Positions 33,182-41,871 of a stretch of 64,000 nucleotides of DNA are shown here, piece after piece. Position 1 is the first letter of the stretch; the number at the start of each line of letters is the position of its first letter. The notes below the pieces were generated by a model, which saw nothing but the letters and a program-made list of their open reading frames with translations, was not told the origin of the DNA and did not search any database. The stretch is from an uncultured Pelagibacteraceae bacterium (GTDB lineage Bacteria; Pseudomonadota; Alphaproteobacteria; Pelagibacterales; Pelagibacteraceae), in NCBI GenBank assembly GCA_902632315.1, contig CACPCD010000001.1:62001-126000 (forward strand), written 5' to 3'. Both the position numbers and the translations under genes were made by a program.

Positions 33182-34165
33182 ATGAACAGGAAAGTTTCAG
33201 TTGCTCCAATGATGGATTGCACAGATCGTCATGAACGTTATTTTTTAAGACTAATATCCAAAAATACACTTTTATACACTGAAATGATTGTTGATGAAGC
33301 AATTAGCAGGGGTGATAAAAAAAAATTATTAGAATTTAATATAAGTGAAAAACCGGTGGCATTACAATTAGGAGGGTCTTCACCAAAACTTTTATCTGAA
33401 GCATCAAAAATTGGAGAAGACTTTGGTTATGATGAAATAAATCTTAATTTAGGATGCCCAAGTAGAAAAGTAGAGAAAAATAAGTTTGGAGCTTGTTTAA
33501 TGAAAGAACCAAAATTAGTAGCAGAATGTTTAGAAAAAATGCAATCTGCAACAAAGCTCCCAGTTACCATAAAAACTAGAATTGGGTATGATGATGTTGA
33601 AGAATATGAAAATTTTTTTAATTTTATATCAACTATAAGATCGACAGGGGTAAAGACTTTCATTATTCATGCTAGAAAAGCAATGTTAGGAAAATTTACA
33701 CCAAAACAAAATTTAAATATTCCTCCATTAAAATATAATTATGCCTACAAATTAAAAAAAGATTTTCCTGATGATGAAATTATAATTAATGGGGGTATAA
33801 CTAGCATTGAAGAAATTAAAAATCATTTAGACAAAACAAATGGTGTTATGATTGGTAGAGCAGCATATCACACTCCATATTTTTTAGCAGAAATTGAAAA
33901 AGAAATTTTTAAAAACAAAGATATACTTTCAAGACAAGAGGTAATTAAAAAACTAATCCCGTATATTAAAGAAGAAACCAAGAAAGGCACAAGATTAAAT
34001 CAAATAATGAGACACACTTTAGGTTTGTTCCACGGCCAAACAGGAGCTGGTTTTTGGAAAAGATATTTAAGTGAAAATATGTGTGTAAGAGATGCTGATA
34101 TAAAGAAAATTGATCACATCATGGATAAAATACAATATAAAAATCTAGAGGCAAGAGTAGGTTAA
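33182..34165 (+). CDS. dusA: tRNA-dihydrouridine synthase A
   Basis: The 327-residue flavoprotein reduces uridines in the D-loop of tRNA. It starts VSVAPMMDCTDRHERYFLRL, the DusA-specific variant of the FMN-barrel start. NLNLGCPSRKVEKNKFGACLM (around residues 88-108) includes the catalytic Cys in FGACLM, followed by IIHARKAML and IGRAAYHTPY. Length matches DusA (about 330). Confidence 0.95.
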   Translation: MNRKVSVAPMMDCTDRHERYFLRLISKNTLLYTEMIVDEAISRGDKKKLLEFNISEKPVALQLGGSSPKLLSEASKIGEDFGYDEINLNLGCPSRKVEKNKFGACLMKEPKLVAECLEKMQSATKLPVTIKTRIGYDDVEEYENFFNFISTIRSTGVKTFIIHARKAMLGKFTPKQNLNIPPLKYNYAYKLKKDFPDDEIIINGGITSIEEIKNHLDKTNGVMIGRAAYHTPYFLAEIEKEIFKNKDILSRQEVIKKLIPYIKEETKKGTRLNQIMRHTLGLFHGQTGAGFWKRYLSENMCVRDADIKKIDHIMDKIQYKNLEARVG

Positions 34166-34214
34166 TCTGCTTAGTTCAATTCTATCAAACGATTATAGTT
34201 ACATTATTTTACTA

Positions 34215-35000
34215 ATGGTGTTAACAGCAGTTGTTGTAGGATTTGTAGCTGGACTTTTTGGAATTGGAGGTGGATTAATTACTGTTCCATTTCTTTATTA
34301 TATTTTTGATAGTCAAGGACTTGACTCAAGATATTTAATGCATTTAGCTGTTGGAACTTCTTTTGCAATAATTATTCCTACATCAATAGCATCAGTTTTG
34401 ACTCATCATAAGTTTAAAGCTGTAGACTTTGATATCGTTAAAAGTTATGGAATTTTTGTAATCATAGGGGTGATAATAGGAACAATATTTGCAGCAAGTC
34501 TAAAAACAAAGTCTTTAGTCTTATTTTTTTCAATCGTGATTTTTATCTTAGGTATTTATTTATTGTTATTAAAAGAAAAAGAGAAAAATATAGTTATTAA
34601 TATTAAATTATATTTAAAAATCATATTAGGATTTATTGTAGGTTTTATCTCTGCTCCAATGGGAATAGGGGGCGCGATAATGAATGTTCCAATATTAAAA
34701 TTTTTTGGATATTCAATAAAGAGGGCAATAGGAAGTGCTGCAGCAATAGGTTTTTTGATAGCTGTATTTGGAGCACTAGGATTTTTAACGACTGGAAGTT
34801 ATTTAAAAACAAATCTTCCAATGAGCATAGGTTTTTTAAATATTCCTGCTTTTTTAATATTTATTCCAATTACAACATTTATGGCTCGTATTGGAGCGAA
34901 GACAGTACATTCAATAGATAAAAATAGAATAAGTAAAATATTTGGAATTTTTTTATTAATTATTTCTTTAAAATTTTTATTAGAATTTTTTAATTTGTGA
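34215..35000 (+). CDS. TSUP-family (TauE/SafE) membrane exporter
   Basis: The 261-residue protein has about eight membrane segments in two repeats, each with the family's Gly-rich motif (GLFGIGGGLITVPF, near residue 13, and APMGIGGAIMNVP, near 148). Relatives export sulfite, sulfoacetate or other sulfonates. With the taurine genes elsewhere in the window a sulfur-anion export role is attractive but unproven. The frame is open 16 codons upstream of the ATG without another ATG, so a longer N-terminus from a rare start is possible. A GC-rich hairpin follows the stop. Confidence 0.85.
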   Translation: MVLTAVVVGFVAGLFGIGGGLITVPFLYYIFDSQGLDSRYLMHLAVGTSFAIIIPTSIASVLTHHKFKAVDFDIVKSYGIFVIIGVIIGTIFAASLKTKSLVLFFSIVIFILGIYLLLLKEKEKNIVINIKLYLKIILGFIVGFISAPMGIGGAIMNVPILKFFGYSIKRAIGSAAAIGFLIAVFGALGFLTTGSYLKTNLPMSIGFLNIPAFLIFIPITTFMARIGAKTVHSIDKNRISKIFGIFLLIISLKFLLEFFNL

Positions 35001-35002
35001 GG

Positions 35003-35036
35003 TTGGGGTGGCTTCAGTCTCCCTCTACCACCCTAA
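35003..35036. promoter_or_regulatory. GC-rich hairpin downstream of the TSUP gene
   Basis: TTGGGGTGG (35003-35011) pairs with CCACCCTAA (35028-35036) over 9 bp (one G-U) around a 16-nt pyrimidine-rich loop. It begins 3 bp after the stop and is far more GC-rich than its surroundings. No U-run follows on either strand. It may end or protect the 3' end of the TSUP mRNA or be part of a small RNA. Confidence 0.5.
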
Positions 35037-35039
35037 ATC

Positions 35040-35065
35040 AATAATAAGCGATTCTCTTATTTATT
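35040..35065. terminator. AT-rich hairpin between convergent genes
   Basis: AATAATAAG (35040-35048) pairs with CTTATTTATT (35056-35065) with one bulged base and a 7-nt loop. It follows the GC-rich hairpin, between the TSUP stop and the stop of the convergent lipoprotein gene at 35091. It could be a weak bidirectional terminator, but AT-rich DNA forms such pairs easily. Confidence 0.3.
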
Positions 35066-35090
35066 AAAAACTCGTAATAATTGAAATTTG

Positions 35091-35390
35091 TTAAGGAAGA
35101 GGTTCTGGCTCCAAAACTTCAGATATTTTTATTTTATCAACAGCATATGTTAATAAAATGACCGGCTCTTTTTCAGAAGAAGTTAAAGTAGGTTCAAAAG
35201 ATAAAGATTCTGAAAATATTTTATTTTTTTTAAATTCATTTATGATTTTTCCAGAACCAAACGAGAGTGTTGCCTGATAAACACTACCAGTTCGCGCACC
35301 AGTAATTACGGGTCCTAGCAAAGCAGAACCATTAGTCACACAATTTGTAAGTAGAAAGAAACATGAAAGTAAAAACAAATTTTTAATCAT
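35091..35390 (-). CDS. Small putative lipoprotein of unknown function
   Basis: The 99-residue protein opens with a lipoprotein-like signal: a Lys, a hydrophobic core and LLTNC with Cys17 as the possible lipidated residue. The -1 Asn is not the ideal Gly/Ala. The short mature part has GSALLGPVITGARTGSVYQA and a Pro-rich end. I do not recognise a family. It is convergent with the TSUP gene and divergent from the helical protein gene. Confidence 0.6.
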   Translation of the reverse strand: MIKNLFLLSCFFLLTNCVTNGSALLGPVITGARTGSVYQATLSFGSGKIINEFKKNKIFSESLSFEPTLTSSEKEPVILLTYAVDKIKISEVLEPEPLP

Positions 35391-35581
35391 AAAATATTTT
35401 TTGCTAGTATCAGATTCTTTAATATTGTGATAAAAGTTTAATTTAAAAAAAATACACGCTTAAATTGAAATTAGTAAAATTTAAAAAAAATTTTGAATTT
35501 TTTCAAGAATAACACATTTTTAAAAACTCAATATAAACACTTCTAATATTTTTAATTTACTCAAAATTGTTAACATTTTGT

Positions 35582-36724
35582 ATGAGCCCTAAAAAAATTA
35601 ATAAAAAAAGTAAATTGGGCATAGACAATTTAAAATCTTTAATTCCAAAAAATTTAAATCTACCCAATGTAAAAATAAACCCTTCTGGATTAATTGAAGA
35701 TACGAAAAAAAAAATTGGAAATTTTTACGATGATTTCAAAAAAGAAAGAGAAAAAGAGAAAAAAAGATTAGAGAGAAAAAGAATTTTTGATGAAAAAAAA
35801 GAATTAGAGAGACAGAAAAAACAAGTACAGCAAGAAAAAATAAGAAAAATTCGAGATGAAAAACGTCAAATAATTGCTCAGAAAAAATTAATAATCGATA
35901 ATGAGAAACAAATTAGAAAGAATGAGGAAAAAAGAAAAAAAATAGAGGCAAAAAGAATCAAAATAGAACAACAAAAAATTAAAGATGAAGAAACTAGAAA
36001 ATTAAGAGAAGATGCTCAAAGACTTAAAGAAGAAGAATTAAGATTAAAAATGTTGGAAAGACAAAGAGTTAGAGAGGAGAAAATAAAAGCTAAGGAAGAA
36101 GCAATAAAAGCCAAGGAAATTGAAGCTCAAAGAATCAGAGAAGAGAAAGAAAAAGAAAGACAAGAGCGGAATAGACTTAAAGAGATAGAAAGACAAAAAA
36201 GACTTGATGAAGAGCAAAAAATTCGTGAAGCAGCTAGAAAGTTAAAATATGAAGAAGAGAAATTAAGAGAGACAGAAAACAGATTAAGACAATTAGAAAT
36301 TGATAGACAACAGGAAATTGAGAGACAACTTTTAAAGGAACAAGCAAATCAAAGGGCTAAAGAAGAGGAGCTTAGACAAAAAGAGGAAAAAATTAAAGCT
36401 GCTGAACAGGAAAGAATTTTAAAAGAAAAAGAGCAAAGAGAAAAAGTTGAAGCTTTGAGAAAAGAAGAAGAAGAACAAAGAAAATTAGAGGAGGAGAGGG
36501 CTATCGCACTTAAACATAAACTAGAGGAAGAAGAAAGAATTAAAGAGGAAAATAGAAGAATTAAAGAGTGGGAAGATAAATTTGATCAAGAACAAAAAAG
36601 AAAAGAAGATGAATTAATAAAAAAATTTTATAGTGATAATTCACTTGATCAAGATAAAGAAAAAGATTTAAAAGAAGATGAAAATGTTAATTTGAGTGAA
36701 AACGAGGAAAATAAAAGTAATTAG
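35582..36724 (+). CDS. Highly charged Lys/Glu/Arg-rich helical protein
   Basis: The 380-residue protein is over half Lys, Glu, Arg and Gln from about residue 55 to 345, with frequent Glu-Lys/Arg i to i+4 spacing. It should form a very long single helix or coiled coil. It has no signal peptide and no membrane segment; the first 55 residues are less biased and the last 30 are acidic. Start is the ATG at 35582 rather than the upstream TTG at 35567. Similar tracts occur in TolA and in structural proteins, but no domain supports a function. Its stop abuts the convergent phosphohexomutase stop with no gap. Confidence 0.75.
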   Translation: MSPKKINKKSKLGIDNLKSLIPKNLNLPNVKINPSGLIEDTKKKIGNFYDDFKKEREKEKKRLERKRIFDEKKELERQKKQVQQEKIRKIRDEKRQIIAQKKLIIDNEKQIRKNEEKRKKIEAKRIKIEQQKIKDEETRKLREDAQRLKEEELRLKMLERQRVREEKIKAKEEAIKAKEIEAQRIREEKEKERQERNRLKEIERQKRLDEEQKIREAARKLKYEEEKLRETENRLRQLEIDRQQEIERQLLKEQANQRAKEEELRQKEEKIKAAEQERILKEKEQREKVEALRKEEEEQRKLEEERAIALKHKLEEEERIKEENRRIKEWEDKFDQEQKRKEDELIKKFYSDNSLDQDKEKDLKEDENVNLSENEENKSN

Positions 36725-38179
36725 TTATAGTTTTTGATCATACTCTCCAACTTTTCCGGTTTTCGTTAATAATTGCTCTATAAATCTAAATATCTTTATT
36801 TTCCTTTCATCTGAAGTTGGACTCTCGGTTACGACAACAAGAGATGGTTTATTAGAAGAAGCTCTAACAAGACCCCATGAGCCATCTTTAAAAGAAAATC
36901 TTACACCGTTTACTGTTAATATTTCCTTAATTTCTTGATTATCAATTTTAATTTTTTCTTTTCTAACTTTTTCTATTTCCTTAGCAATGTTTTCTATAAC
37001 TTTATATTTTTCGTTATCTTCACAAAATGGTGCCATTGTAGGTGATTGAAAAGTTTTTGGAAGTTCGTTAATTAATTCACTCATATTTTTTTTTTGATTA
37101 TCTAGTAAATGGCAAACTTGAATTGCAGAATTTATTCCATCATCATATCCGTATCCAATAGGTTGATTAAAAAAGAAATGACCACTTTTTTCAAATCCTG
37201 CAAGTGCCTTTTCATAATTAACCTTTCTTTTGATGTGTGAGTGACCTGTTTTCCAATAGATTGTTTTACATTTATTTTTATTAAGTACTTCATCATTTAT
37301 AAAAAGACCTGTTGATTTTACATCAACTATAAACTTTGAATTTTTATATTTTTTCGATAAATTTCTAGCAATCAATAAACCAATTTTATCTGAAAATATT
37401 TCATTACCATTATTATCGATGACCCCAACTCTATCTCCATCACCGTCAAAACCAAAACCTATATCTGCTTTATTTTTTTTTACAGCTTTAGTTATTTCTT
37501 TAAGCATCTCTAAATCCTCTGGATTTGGATTGTACTTTGGAAAATTCCAATCCAAATTACAATCTAGCTCAATAACCTCACAACCTACTTGTCTCAAAAT
37601 ATCTGGAGCGAAAATTCCTGCAGTTCCATTTCCACAAGCTACAACTACTTTTATCTTTTTATTTATTTGTTTTTTATAGGTAAGGTTTTTTTTATAGATT
37701 TCTTGAAAGTTTTTAATTTCTTTTTCCTCACCTTTTCCAGAAATAAATTTTTCTTTTAATGTAATATCTTTTAATTCAGTCATTTCTTCAGGAGCGTGTG
37801 TTAACCCTTTTTTGATACCCATTTTTACTCCAGTCCATCCATTTTCATTGTGACTAGCAGTAACCATTGCTATTGCATCAGCATCTAATTCAAATTGAGC
37901 AAAGTAAACCATTGGAGATAATGAAAGTCCTATATCTTCAACAAAACATCCTGTAGAGATTAAGCCTTTTTTTAATGCTTTTTTGATATTCTCGCTATAA
38001 GATCTATAATCATGACCAACTATTACTCTTGGATTTTTTTTAGTGGTGTGTTTAATTATTTGTGTACCTAAACCTTTACCAAGGTTAGTGATTCCATTTG
38101 AGTTAATATCTTTTTCATAAATCCATCGTGCGTCATATTCTCTGAAGCCATATGGATCTATTTTTAATGATTGATTCAT
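36725..38179 (-). CDS. Phosphomannomutase/phosphoglucomutase
   Basis: The 484-residue alpha-D-phosphohexomutase interconverts hexose 1- and 6-phosphates. The phosphoserine loop is VTASHNENGWTG (near residue 105), the metal loop is FGFDGDGDRVGV, the sugar-specificity loop is GFEKSGHFFF and the C-terminal phosphate-binding segment lies near VRASSNKPSLVV. The family (ManB/AlgC) supplies mannose-1-P or glucose-1-P for nucleotide sugars, which feeds the rfb genes elsewhere in the window. It is divergent from nrdA over 158 bp. Confidence 0.92.
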   Translation of the reverse strand: MNQSLKIDPYGFREYDARWIYEKDINSNGITNLGKGLGTQIIKHTTKKNPRVIVGHDYRSYSENIKKALKKGLISTGCFVEDIGLSLSPMVYFAQFELDADAIAMVTASHNENGWTGVKMGIKKGLTHAPEEMTELKDITLKEKFISGKGEEKEIKNFQEIYKKNLTYKKQINKKIKVVVACGNGTAGIFAPDILRQVGCEVIELDCNLDWNFPKYNPNPEDLEMLKEITKAVKKNKADIGFGFDGDGDRVGVIDNNGNEIFSDKIGLLIARNLSKKYKNSKFIVDVKSTGLFINDEVLNKNKCKTIYWKTGHSHIKRKVNYEKALAGFEKSGHFFFNQPIGYGYDDGINSAIQVCHLLDNQKKNMSELINELPKTFQSPTMAPFCEDNEKYKVIENIAKEIEKVRKEKIKIDNQEIKEILTVNGVRFSFKDGSWGLVRASSNKPSLVVVTESPTSDERKIKIFRFIEQLLTKTGKVGEYDQKL

Positions 38180-38256
38180 GCTGTTAATTACTTACATTTT
38201 TTTCTTTTTTATAGTTGAATTTTTTTTATGTTGTTCTATAAATGTTCTATTGATTT

Positions 38257-38303
38257 ACTGATTATATAGTATATTAATACCCAGCGTACACAACATATAG
38301 TTG
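38257..38303 (+). promoter_or_regulatory. Pair of NrdR-like boxes upstream of nrdAB
   Basis: Two 16-bp sites, ACTGATTATATAGTAT (38257-38272) and ACACAACATATAGTTG (38288-38303), match the NrdR consensus ACACWATATATWGTGT at about 12 and 13 of 16 positions. They start 31 bp apart, three helical turns, the spacing described for tandem NrdR boxes. NrdR is an ATP/dATP-sensing repressor of ribonucleotide reductase operons. The second box overlaps a -35 region. Confidence 0.75.
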
Positions 38304-38328
38304 TTTTCGCTTAATAACTAAATATAAT
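38301..38328 (+). promoter_or_regulatory. Putative nrdAB promoter
   Basis: TTGTTT (38301-38306) and TATAAT (38323-38328) are separated by 16 bp and end 9 bp before the nrdA ATG. The mRNA would be leaderless or nearly so, which agrees with the lack of a Shine-Dalgarno sequence there. An upstream alternative is TTGATT (38250) with TATTAA (38272). Confidence 0.5.
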
Positions 38329-38337
38329 ACATAAAAT

Positions 38338-40278
38338 ATGAACAAAATTCTGTCTCAGGCCTTAAAGAAAGCTGTCTCCGAATATAGCCCAAATGTAAAG
38401 GAGGTTTCAAAAGACAATAGACCTGACTTATTCTCATTAAATAATGAAACCGAACTTTTTCAAAATGATAAAGGCATCATTATTAAAATTGATCGTTCTA
38501 AAGACTCTAATTTGACAGATTTTGGAAAAGCAACATTACAAGATAGGTATCTAGGACATAATGAGTCTTTTCAAGATTTATTTGCTAGAGTGTCGAGCAC
38601 ATATGCAGATGATAATTTACATGCTCAAAGAATTTATAACTACATCAGTAATTTATGGTTCATGCCAGCAACACCAGTTTTGTCAAATGGTGGAACAAAA
38701 AGAGGATTACCAATATCTTGTTTCTTAAATGAAGCTTCTGATAGTTTGGGGGGCATCTTGGATTTATGGAGTGAAAATGTTTGGCTAGCAGCTAAAGGTG
38801 GAGGTATAGGAAGTTATTGGGGAAACTTAAGATCAATCGGAGAAAAAATAGGCAAAGTTGGAAAAACCTCTGGAATAATACCTTTCATTAAGGTTATGGA
38901 CTCTTTAACAATGGCCATTAGCCAGGGTTCGTTAAGAAGAGGCTCAGCTGCTTGTTACCTTCCAGTTGATCATCCTGAAATAGAAGAATTTATGGAAATG
39001 AGAAGACCAACAGGTGGTGACCCAAATAGAAAAGCATTAAATTTACATCATGGTGTTTTAGTTTCAGACGCCTTTATGCGAGCAGTTGAAAATGATGAAC
39101 AGTGGGCATTAAAAAGTCCAGCTGATGGCACTATTCAACAAACTATATCAGCAAGAAATTTATGGATAAGATTGTTAACAGCAAGAATAGAAACAGGAGA
39201 GCCTTACATAATTTACATCGATACTGTTAATAGACAAATTCCACAACATCACAAATTAGCAAATCTTACTGTTAAAACTTCTAATCTTTGTAGTGAAATA
39301 ACTTTACCAACAGGCATTGATAAAGACGGAAGAGACAGAACAGCTGTTTGTTGTTTGTCCTCTTTAAATTTGGAAAAATATGATGAGTGGAAAGATGATC
39401 CTAATATGATTGGAGATGTAATGAGATTTTTGGATAATGTTTTATCTGACTTCATTAATAAAGCACCTGAACAATTTAGAGATGCAAAATATTCTGCTGA
39501 AAGAGAAAGAAGTGTCGGACTAGGAGTAATGGGTTTTCATTCTTTCTTACAAAAACATAGAATTCCACTTGAATCTGTAATGGCTAAAGCTTGGAATAAA
39601 AAAATATTTAAACAAATTGATGAACAGGTTAATCAAGCGTCAAAAGATTTAGCAGAAGAGAGAGGTGCTTGCCCAGATGCAGCAGAATACGGTTTCAAAG
39701 AAAGATTTTCTAATAAAACTGCAATAGCACCAACAGCATCTATTTCTATTATTTGTGGAGGTGCTTCACCTGGAGTTGAGCCAATAGCAGCTAATAGCTA
39801 CACTCATAAAACATTATCAGGATCTTTCAACGTCAGAAATAGATACTTAGAGGAGATTTTAGAAAGTCACGGTAAAAACGATGATGAGACTTGGTCTACA
39901 ATTACGACCAATCAAGGTTCTGTTTCACATTTAGATTTTTTGACTGACTTAGAAAAAGATGTTTTTAAAACAGCTTTTGAATTAAACCAAAAATGGATTA
40001 TTGAGCTTAGTGGAGATAGAACACCTTTTATTTCTCAAGCTCAATCAGTTAACTTGTTTTTGCCGGCCGATGTTCACAAAAAAGAATTACATAGAATTCA
40101 TTTTGATGCATGGAAAAAAGGACTGAAAAGCCTTTACTATTGCAGATCAAAATCAATTCAAAGAGCTGAAAATATCAATAATGCTCAATCAACTGATATT
40201 ACAGCCAATGTATATAAATCTAAAAATAAACAAACTAACGATCAACCAGAATATGAGGAGTGTCTATCATGTCAGTAA
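38338..40278 (+). CDS. nrdA: Class I ribonucleotide reductase, large (alpha) subunit
   Basis: The 646-residue subunit reduces ribonucleotides. Active-site residues are Asn316, Cys318 and Glu320 in SNLCSEI, the redox pair is Cys128 with Cys338/339, and the C-terminal shuttle is CLSC (642-645). GNLRSIGEKIGKVGKTSGI is typical of the barrel. It is about 115 residues shorter than E. coli NrdA (761). I see no N-terminal ATP-cone, so dATP feedback through that domain is probably absent. It overlaps nrdB by 10 bp. Confidence 0.93.
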   Translation: MNKILSQALKKAVSEYSPNVKEVSKDNRPDLFSLNNETELFQNDKGIIIKIDRSKDSNLTDFGKATLQDRYLGHNESFQDLFARVSSTYADDNLHAQRIYNYISNLWFMPATPVLSNGGTKRGLPISCFLNEASDSLGGILDLWSENVWLAAKGGGIGSYWGNLRSIGEKIGKVGKTSGIIPFIKVMDSLTMAISQGSLRRGSAACYLPVDHPEIEEFMEMRRPTGGDPNRKALNLHHGVLVSDAFMRAVENDEQWALKSPADGTIQQTISARNLWIRLLTARIETGEPYIIYIDTVNRQIPQHHKLANLTVKTSNLCSEITLPTGIDKDGRDRTAVCCLSSLNLEKYDEWKDDPNMIGDVMRFLDNVLSDFINKAPEQFRDAKYSAERERSVGLGVMGFHSFLQKHRIPLESVMAKAWNKKIFKQIDEQVNQASKDLAEERGACPDAAEYGFKERFSNKTAIAPTASISIICGGASPGVEPIAANSYTHKTLSGSFNVRNRYLEEILESHGKNDDETWSTITTNQGSVSHLDFLTDLEKDVFKTAFELNQKWIIELSGDRTPFISQAQSVNLFLPADVHKKELHRIHFDAWKKGLKSLYYCRSKSIQRAENINNAQSTDITANVYKSKNKQTNDQPEYEECLSCQ

Positions 40279-41285
40279 CAGATAAGATTAAAACAGAGAA
40301 GAAGGAAATAATTCAACCAAAAAAAATGGGTTTATTAGTAGAAAATCCAGTATACAAACCGTTTAGGTATCCTTGGTGCTACGATGCATGGTTAACCCAA
40401 CAAAGAATTCATTGGTTACCAGAAGAAGTTCCTCTTGGTGATGATGTAAGAGACTGGCAAAAAAACTTATCACAACCAGAAAAGAATTTGGTTACACAAA
40501 TTTTTAGATTTTTTACACAAGCTGATGTTGAAGTTAACAACTGTTATTTGAGACACTACACAACAGTTTTTAAACCAACAGAAGTTTTAATGATGATGAC
40601 AGCCTTTGCTGCAATGGAAACAGTTCACGTAGCTGCTTATTCTCATTTGTTAGATACAATTGGTATGCCCGAGTCTGAATACTCAGCTTTCATGAAATAC
40701 AAAGAGATGAAAGATAAATATGATTACATGCAAGGATTTAACGTAAATTCAAAAGAAGATATTGCAAAAACAGTTGCAGTGTTTAGTGCATTTACAGAAG
40801 GATTACAATTATTCGCAAGTTTTGCAATATTGTTAAACTTTCCTAGACATAATAAACTTAAAGGCATGGGCCAGATTGTTACTTGGTCGGTTAGAGACGA
40901 AACTCTTCATTGCAATTCAATGATCAGAATCTTCAAAGAATTTATAAAAGAAAATCCTGAAATTTGGACACCAAAATTAAAAAAAGAACTTTACGAAGCA
41001 TGTAGAACAATCATCTCTCATGAAGATGCTTTTATTGATCTAGCCTTTGAGATGGGTCCAATGGAGGGTTTAACTGCCCAAGAAGTCAAAGACTACATTA
41101 GATTTATTGGAAACAGAAGACTCGTACAATTAGGCTTAGAACCAATCTATGATGTAGAAAAAAATCCTCTTGGATGGCTTGATACGATGTTAAATGCAGT
41201 TGAGCATATGAATTTCTTTGAGGGTCGTGCAACAGAATATTCTAAAGCATCAACACAAGGAACTTGGGTAGAAGCTTTTAGTTAA
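40269..41285 (+). CDS. nrdB: Class I ribonucleotide reductase, small (beta) subunit
   Basis: The 338-residue diiron protein supplies the tyrosyl radical. Metal ligands are Asp86, Glu117, His120, Glu177, Glu211 and His214. The radical tyrosine is Tyr124, four residues after His120 as in E. coli (Y122 after H118). The ATG at 40269 is chosen because GAGGAG lies 8 nt before it (40255-40260); the upstream GTG at 40260 overlaps that site. No ATP-cone is fused to this subunit either. Confidence 0.95.
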   Translation: MSVTDKIKTEKKEIIQPKKMGLLVENPVYKPFRYPWCYDAWLTQQRIHWLPEEVPLGDDVRDWQKNLSQPEKNLVTQIFRFFTQADVEVNNCYLRHYTTVFKPTEVLMMMTAFAAMETVHVAAYSHLLDTIGMPESEYSAFMKYKEMKDKYDYMQGFNVNSKEDIAKTVAVFSAFTEGLQLFASFAILLNFPRHNKLKGMGQIVTWSVRDETLHCNSMIRIFKEFIKENPEIWTPKLKKELYEACRTIISHEDAFIDLAFEMGPMEGLTAQEVKDYIRFIGNRRLVQLGLEPIYDVEKNPLGWLDTMLNAVEHMNFFEGRATEYSKASTQGTWVEAFS

Positions 41286-41307
41286 AAAATAAATCTATTT
41301 ATCATAA

Positions 41308-41871
41308 ATGGAAAGTGAATTTTTCCAAAAAAGAAGGTCTGTGCTTGCTAAAAAAATGTTGGCAAAAACAATTCCTGATGAAGATCTAAAAAAAATTCTA
41401 GAAGCTGGTATAAGAGTCCCAGATCATGGCGCATTAAATCCATGGGCTATAAAAGTAATCAAAGGACAAAAATTAAAGTTTATTGACGAAGAAATTATTT
41501 TAAAGGAATTTAAAAAAGAAAACCCAGATGCAAATATAACCCAAATTGAAATAGAGTCTAAAAGATTACAAAGAGCATCGGTGGTCTTGGCTGTTTTATC
41601 TACACCTGTTGAACATCCAAAGATACCAGAATGGGAGATGGTATTATCCTCAGGTGCTGTTTGTATGAATTTATTGTCGTGCGCACAATCATTAGGATAT
41701 GCCTCTCAATGGTTAACCGAATGGTATGCTTATAATGATAAAATGTTAGAATATTTAGGAGCTCGAAAAAATTTAGACAAGATTTCTGGGTTTATATATA
41801 TAGGACATAAAAATGAAGAACCTAATGAAAGAAGAAGACCCGACCCAAAAAAAATTATCAGTTATCTCTGA
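41308..41871 (+). CDS. Nitroreductase-family flavoprotein
   Basis: The 187-residue FMN protein has RRSVLAKKM near the start, RVPDHGALNPWAIKVI (the FMN-binding turn, residues 36-51), SSGAVCMNLLSCAQSLGYASQW and a closing GHKNEEPNERRRPD. It belongs to the NfsB/YdjA-like oxidoreductases, which reduce nitro compounds, quinones or flavins with NAD(P)H. Natural substrate unknown. Its end overlaps the convergent prpC end by 10 bp. Confidence 0.88.
   Translation: MESEFFQKRRSVLAKKMLAKTIPDEDLKKILEAGIRVPDHGALNPWAIKVIKGQKLKFIDEEIILKEFKKENPDANITQIEIESKRLQRASVVLAVLSTPVEHPKIPEWEMVLSSGAVCMNLLSCAQSLGYASQWLTEWYAYNDKMLEYLGARKNLDKISGFIYIGHKNEEPNERRRPDPKKIISYL

Noticed and set aside
35001-35040. GC-rich segment as part of tmRNA, SRP RNA or a known riboswitch
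   Set aside because: No tRNA-like acceptor, no SRP tetraloop and no recognisable aptamer core; only a single hairpin is supported.
35391-35581. Hidden small gene or RNA in the longest gap
   Set aside because: The 191 bp are A/T homopolymer-rich, with no ATG-initiated frame of note, no tRNA-like fold and no strong hairpin; probably the divergent promoter region.
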